Of a stretch of DNA of 64,000 bases, positions 42,447-50,055 are shown piece after piece. Source of the DNA: Cherax quadricarinatus. Taxonomy: Eukaryota > Arthropoda > Malacostraca > Decapoda > Parastacidae. Position 1 is the stretch's first letter, and each line of letters begins with the position of its first letter. Made by a program: the position numbers and the translations under genes. Location of the stretch: NCBI RefSeq assembly GCF_038502225.1, contig NC_091357.1, forward strand, positions 7,976,639-8,040,638, given 5' to 3'. The notes below the pieces were generated by a model. It was given only the letters and a program-made list of their open reading frames with translations. It had not been told where the DNA came from and searched no databases.

Positions 42447-42485
42447 TCGACTGAAGAAGCCTACTGTGTAGGCGAAACGTTTCGA
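42447..42485 (+). ncRNA. Hammerhead-like module, family D
   Basis: Helix I TCGA (42447-42450) with TCGA (42482-42485); core CTGAAGA (42451-42457) fits the CUGANGA consensus; one extra A; helix II GCCTAC-TGT-GTAGGC (42459-42473); GAA; palindromic ACGT; predicted cleavage after T42481. AATAAAG follows. Confidence 0.72.
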
Positions 42486-42539
42486 AATAAAGATACCCAA
42501 CTGTTGCATGTGTGTCTTACCTAACACACAGGAAGACTG

Positions 42540-42833
42540 ATAGGTAAGACACATAGGCAACAGTTAGGCAACTTTATTCCGAAACGTTTCGCCTACACAG
42601 TAGGCTTCTTCAGTCGAATACAGAAAGTAGGCAGGAACAGTAGAGATGTGAAGACGATGTAATCAGTCCATCACCCTTGAAGTCGAAGAATTTGAGGTTG
42701 TCAGTCCCTCAGCCTGGAGAAGTTCAGTTCCATAGTCAGGAACGTTTCGGAATAAAGTTGCCTAACTGTTGCCTATGTGTCTTACCTATCAACCTGTCCG
42801 TATTGTATACCATTTTGATGTTCACACAGGAAG
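42540..42833. mobile_element. Second short Penelope-like inverted element, family D
   Basis: 294 bp placed directly against the previous element, between further copies of the same 14-mer (42526-42539 and 42834-42847). A long left arm carries a minus-strand ribozyme module (42578-42618). The right arm begins at AACGTTTCGG (42741) and ends with the terminal hairpin TGTCCGTATTGTATACCA (42795-42812), so its polarity is opposite to its neighbour. Confidence 0.8.
42578..42618 (-). ncRNA. Hammerhead-like module, family D
   Basis: Core CTGAAGA (antisense of 42607-42613); helix I TTCGA with TCGGA (one G:U); helix II GCCTAC-TGT-GTAGGC; GAAACGTT. Confidence 0.7.
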
Positions 42834-42843
42834 ACTGTTGAGT

Positions 42844-43125
42844 TAAACTGTCGGTTTTCTCATCAATGTTTTTGAGAGCTTTGCGTATCTGTAGTCCAGA
42901 GTTCATAGATGAAGAAATATCCAAAATTTATGAAATAGCTAATAAGAACATAAGAAAGGAAGAACACTGCAGGAGGCCTGTTGGCCCAAAACTTGGCAGG
43001 TCCTATACAATCCATCCCATCTGAAATACCAAGAAACGTAATTGATAAATCTTTTAAAATTGCTAGAAATACTTTTACAATCCGAAAAGGGACAACCAAC
43101 CTTTTTCAACTAAAAATATGTTGGT
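42844..43125 (+). pseudogene. Penelope-like RT fragment (PLE-D) split by a CR1 tail
   Basis: 42860-42942 encodes SSMFLRALRICSPEFIDEE then ISKIYEIA, and 43022-43125 encodes SEIPRNVIDKSFKIARNTF then TIRKGTTNLFQLK. Together they match the PLE-A block FFLRALRICSNEFLEEE...LHYPRHFIRD, from a different, more AT-rich lineage. A 77-bp CR1 3' end on the minus strand (42943-43019) sits between, with TGAAATA on both sides as a possible short target duplication. Confidence 0.7.
42943..43019 (-). mobile_element. CR1 3' end, very short
   Basis: Only the last bases of the CR1 3' UTR (GCAGGTCC...CTGCAGTGTTC style on the minus strand) and the tail TTCTTATGTTCTTA remain. Confidence 0.8.
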
Positions 43126-43132
43126 TCTCCCT

Positions 43133-43305
43133 TACATAAGAACATAAGAAAGGAGGAACACTGCAGCAGGCCTGTTGGCCCATACTAGGCAGGTCCTTTA
43201 CAATTCATCCCACTAACAAAACATTTGACCAACCCAATTTTCAATGCCACCCAAGAAATAAGCTCTGATGTGAAAGTCCCACTCAAATCCAACCCCTCCC
43301 ACTCA
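43133..43305 (-). mobile_element. CR1 3' end, truncated
   Basis: CR1 3' UTR plus the stop-codon region, ending in CATAAGAACATAAG; it abuts the tail of CR1-B, so two CR1 tails lie head to tail. Confidence 0.85.
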
Positions 43306-43399
43306 TAAGAACATAAGAAAGGAGGAACACTGCAGCAGGCCTGTTGGCCCATACTAGGCAGGTCCTTTACAATTCATCCCACTAACAAACATTTGACCT

Positions 43400-43572
43400 G
43401 TAATAAAGTTGGTAGAATTACCGACAATATGTAAAGTAAAAGGACACAAGCGCAACCAATGCGATATCCACCGTGGCAACGTTTCGTTCTCCAGGAGCTT
43501 TATAAAGCTCCTGGAGAGCGAAACGCCGCCACAACAAATGTCACACCAGTTGCACCTGTGTCCCTTTACTTT
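43400..43572. mobile_element. 173-bp Penelope-like foldback, family B
   Basis: A head-to-head pair of family B ribozyme ends sharing GGAGCTTTATAAAGCTCC (43493-43510) at the centre. It carries the terminal hairpin TGGTAGAATTACCGACA (43410-43426) at the left only. Flanked by 13-bp direct repeats AAACATTTGACCT (43387-43399, 43573-43585). Confidence 0.85.
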
Positions 43573-43636
43573 AAACATTTGACCTACCCAATTTTCAATG
43601 CTACCCAAGAAATAAGCTCTGATGTGCAAGTCCCAC

Positions 43637-43828
43637 TCAAATCCAACCCATCCCACTCATGTATTTATCCAACCTAAATTTGAAACTACCCAAAGTCCTA
43701 GCCTCAATAACCCAACTAGGTAGACTGTTCCACTCATCTACTACCCTATTTCCAAACCAATACTTTCCTATGTCCTTTCTAAATCTAAACTTATCTAATT
43801 TAAATCCATTACTGCGGGTTCTCTCTTG
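43637..43828 (-). pseudogene. CR1-B ORF2 C-terminus beyond PLE-B
   Basis: Encodes ERTRSNGFKLDKFRFRKDIG through KYMSGMGWI and stop. Separated from the body by PLE-B. Confidence 0.85.
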
Positions 43829-43901
43829 TAATAAAGTTGGTAGAATTACGGACAATATGTAAAGTAAAAGGACACAAGTGCAACTAATGTGACATTTATT
43901 G

Positions 43902-43938
43902 TGGCAACGTTTCGCTCTCCAGGAGCTTTATCAAGCCA
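43902..43938 (-). ncRNA. Hammerhead-like module, family B, left arm
   Basis: Minus-strand mirror of the module at 44834-44870 (core TTGATAA, antisense of 43928-43934). Confidence 0.65.
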
Positions 43939-44196
43939 TTACAAACAATACATGGACACAGAGGGTATATAAAGGCTCAGAGTGAGGTGAATACTAGTGA
44001 GGTACCATTCCGATGTTCACTAGTGGTAGTAGTAGTAGTAGTGGTAGTGACAAAAGCAATTAATTCGTACATGAGTAAAAGGATACAAAAGCTATTACTT
44101 GGGTAACATAAAAATAGGTTGGACAAATATAAACTGGAATGAGGCAGGTTGTTTCAGTGTTCACTCTCTGTGCTTTGTGTAGTATAACAGGAGAGA

Positions 44197-44376
44197 CTAT
44201 GTGATGGCAGGGTTTACAGTTTTCAGGAGGATTCTTGCTAAGACTTCGGAGATGGTGAAGCTGCCGTTGTTTTGTTTAATTGTATTCGAAACAGCGATCA
44301 GTGCTGATTCAAGGCATTTGCGTGTGCGGAAATTAGTTTCTTTTATCACTAATTGGGCGTCTCTGAATTTCATAAG
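44197..44376 (-). pseudogene. PLE-B endonuclease C-terminal fragment, left arm
   Basis: Encodes MKFRDAQLVIKETNFRTRKC and a tail VLARILLKTVNPAIT. The layout parallels the PLE-A endonuclease end (RRILESSFISITNNFNQNNG against KCLESALIAVSNTIKQNNG). The catalytic part is absent. Stop codon near 44197. Confidence 0.75.
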
Positions 44377-44392
44377 AATTTCCACCAATCAT

Positions 44393-44572
44393 CTTATGAA
44401 ATTCAGAGACGCCCAATTAGTGATAAAAGAAACTAATTTCCGCACACGCAAATGCCTTGAATCAGCACTGATCGCTGTTTCGAATACAATTAAACAAAAC
44501 AACGGCAGCTTCACCATCTCCGAAGTCTTAGCAAGAATCCTCCTGAAAACTGTAAACCCTGCCATCACATAG
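44393..44572 (+). pseudogene. PLE-B endonuclease C-terminal fragment, right arm
   Basis: Same protein piece as the left arm, on the plus strand. It ends 266 bases before the ribozyme core at 44838, with TATA-like TTTATATA (44799-44806) in between. Confidence 0.75.
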
Positions 44573-44833
44573 TCTCTCCTGTTATACTACACAAAGCACA
44601 GAGAGTGAACACTGAAACAACCTGCCTCATTCCAGTTTATATTTGTCCAACCTATTTTTATGTTACCCAAGTAATAGCTTTTGTTTCCTTTTACTCATGT
44701 ACGAATTAATTGCTTTTGTCACTACCACTACTACTACTACTACTACCACTAGTGAACATCGGAATGGTACCTCACTAGTATTCACCTCACTCTGAGCCTT
44801 TATATACCCTCTGTGTCCATGTATTGTTTGTAA

Positions 44834-44870
44834 TGGCTTGATAAAGCTCCTGGAGAGCGAAACGTTGCCA
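44834..44870 (+). ncRNA. Hammerhead-like module, family B
   Basis: Helix I TGGC (44834-44837) with GCCA (44867-44870); core TTGATAA (U3, A8); extra A; helix II GCTC-CTGGA-GAGC; GAA; palindromic ACGT; predicted cleavage after T44866. CAATAAATG follows. Confidence 0.7.
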
Positions 44871-44926
44871 CAATAAATGTCACATTAGTTGCACTTGTGT
44901 CCTTTTACTTTACGGGTTCTCTCTTG

Positions 44927-47670
44927 GAGAGATATCCTCAAGACCTTGTTAATATCCCCTTTATTAATACCTATCTTCCACTTATACACTTCGATCAGGT
45001 CTCCCCTCATTCTTCGTCTAACAAGTGAATGTAACTTAAGAGTCTTCAATCTTTCTTCATAAGGAAGATTTCTAATGCTATGTATTAATTTAGTCATCCT
45101 ACGCTGAATGTTTTCTAACGAATTTATGTCCATTCTGTAATATGGAGACCAGAATTGAGCTGCATAATCTAGGTGAGGCCTTACTAATGATGTATAAAGC
45201 TGCAGTATGACCTCTGGACTTCTGCTGCTTACACTTCTTGATATAAATCCCAGTAATCTATTTGCCTTATTACGTACGCTTAGGCATTGCTGTCTTGGTT
45301 TAAGGTTGCTGCTTACCATAACCCCCAAGTCCTTTTCGCAATCTGTATGGTTAAGTTCTACATTATTTAACTATAAGTGCTAGGGTTATGGACACTCCCG
45401 AGCTTCAGAACCTTGCATTTATCTACATTGAACTGCATCTGCCACTTTTCTGACCAAGAGTAGAGTTTGTCTAAATCCTCCTGAAGTTCCCTAACATCTA
45501 CGTTTGAATCAATTATCCTACCTATCTTCGTGTCATCGGCGAATTTGCTCATATCACTAGTAATTCCTTCATCAAGATCATTGATATATATTATAAACAA
45601 CAACGGGCCCAAGACTGATCCCTGTGGAACGCCACTTGTTACTGATCCCCACTCGGATTTAACCCCATTTATGGACACTCTTTGCTTCCTGTCTGTGAGC
45701 CATGATTCGATCCACGAGAGCACCCTTCCCCCAATGCCATGAGCTGCTACTTTCTTCAACAGTCTTTGGTGCGGAACTCTATCAAATGCCTTACTAAAAT
45801 CTAAGTAAATAATATCAAATTCTTTATCGTGGTCAACAATTTCAAAAGCTTTACTGAAGAAAGTTAATAAATTAGTTAGACAAGACCGGCCTCTTGTGAA
45901 TCCATGCTGAGTATCATTAATCAAGCTATGCTTATCGAGATGGCTTCTTATAATCTCAGCTATAATTGACTCTAGTAATTTGCCTACAATTGAGGTCAGG
46001 CTTATTGGGCGGTAATTTGACGGTAATGACTTGTCCCCTGTTTTAAAAATAGGAATTACATTAGCCATCTTCCACATATCAGACACTGCACCTGTTTGAA
46101 GAGATAAATTAAAAATATTAGTTAATGGTCCACAGACTTCCATTTTGCATTCCTTTAGAACCCTTGAAAAAACCTCATCAGGACCCGGTGACTTATTTTG
46201 CTTCAGTCTGTCTATCTGCTTCACAACCATTTCACTAGTGACTGTGATGTTGCATAATTTATCTTCTTCTGATCCACTATAAAAATTAATTACCGGAATA
46301 TTATTAGTGTCTTCCTGTGTAAAAACCGAAAGAAAATAATTATTTAAAATCGAGCACATTTCATTCTCTTTGTCAGTAAGATGCCCATAATTATTTTTAA
46401 GGGGACCTATCTTATCTCTGACTTTTGTTCTATAGACCTGGAAAAAACTTTTTGGGTTAGTTTTAGAATCCCTAGCAACTTTAATTTCATAGTCCCTTTT
46501 AGCTTTTCTTATCCCCTTTTTAATGTCCCTCTTAATGTCAATATACTGATTCATAAGATGACCCTCGCCTCTTTTGATACGCCTATAAATTCCTTTCTTA
46601 TGCCCTAGTAGATATTTCAGCCTATTATTCATCCATTTTGGGTCATTTCTATTTGATCTAATTTCCTTATAAGGGATAAACGTTCTTTGAGCAGCATGTA
46701 TTGTGTTCAAAAAACTGTCATATTGATAGCTCTCTTCGTTACCCCAGTCAACAGATGATAAGTGTTCTCTAAGCCCATCGTAATCTGCTAAGCGAAAATC
46801 TGGGACTGTTACTGAGTTATCCCTACTATCATACTTCCATTCAATTCTAAATGTAATTGATTTGTGGTCGCTAGCACCCAGTTCCTCTGAAACTTCTAAA
46901 TTATTAACAAGGGATTCATTGTTTGCCAGAACTAAGTCAAGCAGGTTATTACCCCTTGTAGGTTCTGTCACAAACTGCTTCAAAAAACAATCCTGAACTA
47001 CTTCTAAGAAATCGTATGATTCTAAATTCCCAGTCAAGAAATTCCAATCAATATGACTAAAGTTAAAGTCTCCTAGAATTACTACATTATCGTGCCTTGT
47101 GGCCCTAACAATTTCCTCCCATAGTAGTCTCCCCTGGTCCCTATCTAAATTTGGGGGACGGTATATCACACCTAAAATTAATTTTTCATGTCCCTCTGAA
47201 AATTCTATCCAAACAGACTCTGTATGTGTTATTTCAGACTTAATACCCGTTTTTATGCAACAGTTCAAGCGATCTCGGACATACAATGCCACCCCACCCC
47301 CCTTCCCGATATTTCTATCTACTTGGAACAATTTAAAACCCTGAATGTGACATTCTGCAGGCATGTCCCGACTTTTTGAATTAAACCACGTCTCAGTAAT
47401 GGCAAATACATCTATGTTACCTGCACTAGCAACTAGTCTCAACTCGTCCATCTTATTCCTAGCACTGCGACTATTTGTGTAATAAATATTTAATGACCCT
47501 CCTATCTCTTTACCCTTTCTGCTCCTTTCTGTTATTCCACTAAACCTATTACTGTCATTGTCAATTAGTGCCACTGGCTTTCCAATATCCTCCTCATTTT
47601 GCCTATTACTAGTTCTCCTAGTACTCATGTTACTACCCTGCGACTTCGCAGTTTTCCCGCCAAAACCCAT
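44927..47670 (-). pseudogene. CR1-B ORF2 (endonuclease plus RT), broken
   Basis: Same protein as CR1-A ORF2 with all endonuclease and RT motifs including FADD. A single T is missing near 45371 relative to CR1-A (AACTATAAG against AACTTATAAG), which shifts the frame after KLGSVHNPSTY. PLE-B then cuts the C-terminal region; the remaining C-terminus lies at 43637-43814. Start ATG at 47670 corresponds to that of CR1-A. Confidence 0.88.
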
Positions 47671-47684
47671 ACCACTAACTATTC

Positions 47685-48647
47685 CTAGTTTAAAGACCTA
47701 ACAGCTCCCTCCACTGCGTTGGCCAGTGCTCCCACCCCACACCTAGACAAGTGAACCCCATCCCTGGCATACATGTCATTTCTGCCATAGAAGAGGTCCC
47801 AGTTGTCAATGAATGTTACCGCATTTTCCTTACAGTATTTGTCCAGCCAGCAATTGACACCAATTGCTCTGGACAACCATTCATTTCCAACTCCTCTCCT
47901 TGGCAAAATGCCACATATGACAGGTTTCCCACCCTTCTTCCTAATTATCTCTATTGTTGACCTATACCTGCTAATCAGGTCCTCACTCCTACGTCTGCCA
48001 ACATCGTTGCCTCCAGCACTGAGACAGATAATAGGATTGCTCCCATTACCTCTCATGATGTCATCCAGACGGCTAACAATATCCTTCATCCCAGCCCCAG
48101 GAAAACATACTCTCTGCCTCCTACTCCTATCCTTCAAACAGAATGCCCTATCCATGTACCTAATCTGGCTATCCCCAACAACAACAATGTTTTTACCTTC
48201 CTTGGCGTCGTCCGTAGTGATGCTCCGAGTAGTCGACTCACATTCGCCAGGTAGCATTACACCACTTGTAGAATTCGTCATGACGTTCTCGATGATCTTC
48301 GTTGGGGTTTCTAGGGATGTCTCACTCACGTCTGCCAATGCTTCCTTGGTGCTCGTTGTGGCATTCCCAGTAGAACACTAACATTCGTCAGGTAGCACCG
48401 AGAATGAGTTGGAAGTTTCCACGGCAGTCTTCTGGTTTCTCGTTGTTTCTGCCTCTCCAACCGTTTTCTTAATCTTCAGCTTGGTTCCATGTTGCCCGGC
48501 CACTGACCAAGCTCCCCTCTTAACCTGGGGACTCACAACAGGTGGATTACTACGAATCCTCTTGTTCTCCGTTAATCGCCATATCTCCAGTTTAGCAACT
48601 CTGAGTTCTTCTCTCAGCTGCTGGTAAAGCTGCTCAAGAGAAGGCAT
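47685..48647 (-). pseudogene. CR1-B ORF1 with one nonsense codon
   Basis: Matches CR1-A ORF1, including the SGNH boxes GDSQIRY, GGND and DGVHLS. At 48378-48380 a GAG codon reads TAG, a single base change that stops translation after the coiled coil and before the esterase-like domain. A three-base deletion removes one residue in the coiled coil. Confidence 0.88.
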
Positions 48648-48733
48648 CCTGGTTCAGATTCACAGAGAGCACACAAACAGGTCTTCACAGAGCTAAGTAC
48701 ACGTCACCACTGAGCTAAGTACACGTCACCACT

Positions 48734-48946
48734 ATTCATTAATTTTCCTGAGGAGGAGCCAGCTTTGGTAATACTGTCTGAAGTTGTTACAGAGCTGAGT
48801 ATGAAGTTGTTACCAAAGCTGAGTATGAAGTTGTTACGAGCTGAGTATGAAGTTGTTACGTGCTGAGTATGAAGTTGTTACGAGCTGAGTATGAAGTTGT
48901 TACCTCAGCTGAGTATGAAGTTGTTACGAGCTGAGTATGAAGTTGT
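48734..48946. repeat. 22-bp minisatellite grown from an RTE tail
   Basis: 48734-48790 matches the reverse complement of 30343-30407 (CCTGAGGAGGAGCCAGC, ATACTGTCTGAAGTTGTTAC). From 48787 the word GAGCTGAGTATGAAGTTGTT is repeated seven times at 22-24-bp steps. Confidence 0.8.
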
Positions 48947-49244
48947 ACTTATCCAACCTAAATTTGAAACTACCCAAAGTCCTAGCCTCAATAACCCAAC
49001 TAGGTAGACTGTTCCACTCATCAACTACCCTATTTCCAAACCAATACTTTCCTATGTCCTTTCTAAATCTAAACTTATCTAATTTAAATCCATTACTGCG
49101 GGTTCTCTCTTGGAGAGATATCCTCAAGACCTTATTTATATCCCCTTTATTAATACCTATCTTCCACTTATACACTTCGATCAGGTCTCCCCTAATTCTT
49201 CGTCTAACAAGTGAATGTAATTTAAGAGTCTTCAATCTTTCTTC
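48947..49244 (-). mobile_element. CR1-D: CR1 ORF2 C-terminal fragment
   Basis: Encodes HEERLKTLKLHSLVRRRIRG through RLDKY, truncated at both ends. Abuts the tandem ribozyme element at its right. Confidence 0.85.
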
Positions 49245-49572
49245 ATGTGTGATGAATGGTTTGAAAAACCGACAAGTTGAAGATTGAGACACTTATGCAA
49301 CATATGAGAATCTTTATTCAGGAAACGGTTTGTTGGGATCTTAATACTTAGGAATTCTTCGCTTGCCTAATTCTTGGGCACGACCTACTTCCACATTGAA
49401 CAAATGTGACACCACCTATGACTGCTGTACCTCTCCTGCCATACGGTTTATAAGCTGCTTCTCCGCTCATATGCCGTGTTCTATTCAAGATTGATGGACT
49501 GAACACATCGACTCAAGGTTGAGGGACTGATTACCTCATTCTCCTCCTGTTCTTCAAGTTTCTCCTACGTAT

Positions 49573-49607
49573 GGACTGATGAAGCCACTGTGTGGCGAAA
49601 CGTTTCC
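49573..49607 (+). ncRNA. Hammerhead-like module, family E, unit 1
   Basis: Helix I GGA (49573-49575) with TCC (49605-49607); core CTGATGA (49576-49582), the textbook hammerhead sequence; extra A; helix II GCCAC-TGT-GTGGC; GAA; ACGT; predicted cleavage after T49604. CAATAAAG follows. Confidence 0.75.
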
Positions 49608-49944
49608 TCAATAAAGATACCCAAGAGTTGCACATGTGTCTAATTTATCAACATGTCGGTTCTCTGAACCATTCATCTACAAACCTGTCAGACACTGCAA
49701 CTTCTTGGGATCTTAATACTTAGGAATTCTTCGCTTGCCTAATTCTTGGGCACGACCTACTTCCACATTGAACAAATGTGACACCACCTATGACTGCTGC
49801 ACCTCTCCTGCCATACGGTTTATAAGCTGCTTCTCCGCTCATATGCCGTATTCTATTCAAGATTGATGGACTGAACACATCGACTCAAGGTTGAGGGACT
49901 GATTACCTCATTCTCCTCCTGTTCTTCAAGTTTCTCCTACGTAT

Positions 49945-49979
49945 GGACTGATGAAGCCACTGTGTGGCGAAACGTTTCC
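49945..49979 (+). ncRNA. Hammerhead-like module, family E, unit 2
   Basis: Identical to unit 1, 372 bases further on. In a transcript of both units, cleavage at the two sites would release one 372-nt monomer. Confidence 0.75.
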
Positions 49980-50055
49980 TCAATAAAGATACCCAAGAGT
50001 TGCACATGTGTCTAATTTATCAACATGTCGGTTCTCTGAACCATTCATCTACAAA

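Larger units (their letters stand above)
41951..42525. mobile_element. Short Penelope-like inverted element, family D
   Basis: 575 bp with no protein. A leader holds the terminal hairpin TGGTATAAAATACCGACA (41961-41978). About 180 bp at each end are inverted copies, each holding a ribozyme module. The middle has a TATA-like GCTATATAAGG (42286-42296). Flanked by 14-bp direct repeats ACACAGGAAGACTG (41937-41950 and 42526-42539). Confidence 0.85.
43829..44912. mobile_element. PLE-B: palindromic Penelope-like insertion
   Basis: Two arms of about 516-519 bp (43861-44376 and 44393-44911) are near-perfect inverted copies around a 16-base spacer. Each arm holds the C-terminal part of a GIY-YIG endonuclease, a TATA-like word, a run of AGT/ACT triplets and a family B ribozyme module. 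A 32-base leader with the terminal hairpin TGGTAGAATTACGGACA (43838-43854) occurs only on the left. Target duplication CGGGTTCTCTCTTG (43815-43828, 44913-44926). Confidence 0.9.
43306..48733 (-). mobile_element. CR1-B: near full-length CR1 with two nested Penelope-like insertions
   Basis: Closely matches CR1-A throughout, with the same 5' end (double GAGCTAAGTACACGTCACCA near 48690-48733) and the same tail. Carries the 173-bp element at 43400-43572 in its 3' UTR and PLE-B at 43829-44912 in ORF2. ORF1 has a nonsense codon and ORF2 a one-base deletion, so it is dead even without the insertions. Confidence 0.9.
49246..50054 (+). mobile_element. Retrozyme-like tandem element, family E
   Basis: Two direct copies of a 372-bp non-coding unit (GGGATCTTAATACTTAGGAA begins at 49335 and 49707). 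Each holds a TATA-like GTTTATAAGC, a ribozyme module and the terminal hairpin TGTCGGTTCTCTGAACCA. An inverted stub (49246-49328) precedes them, with the matching hairpin TGGTTTGAAAAACCGACA (49257-49274). The layout resembles retrozymes, non-autonomous elements with hammerheads mobilised by Penelope-like machinery in animals. Confidence 0.8.
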
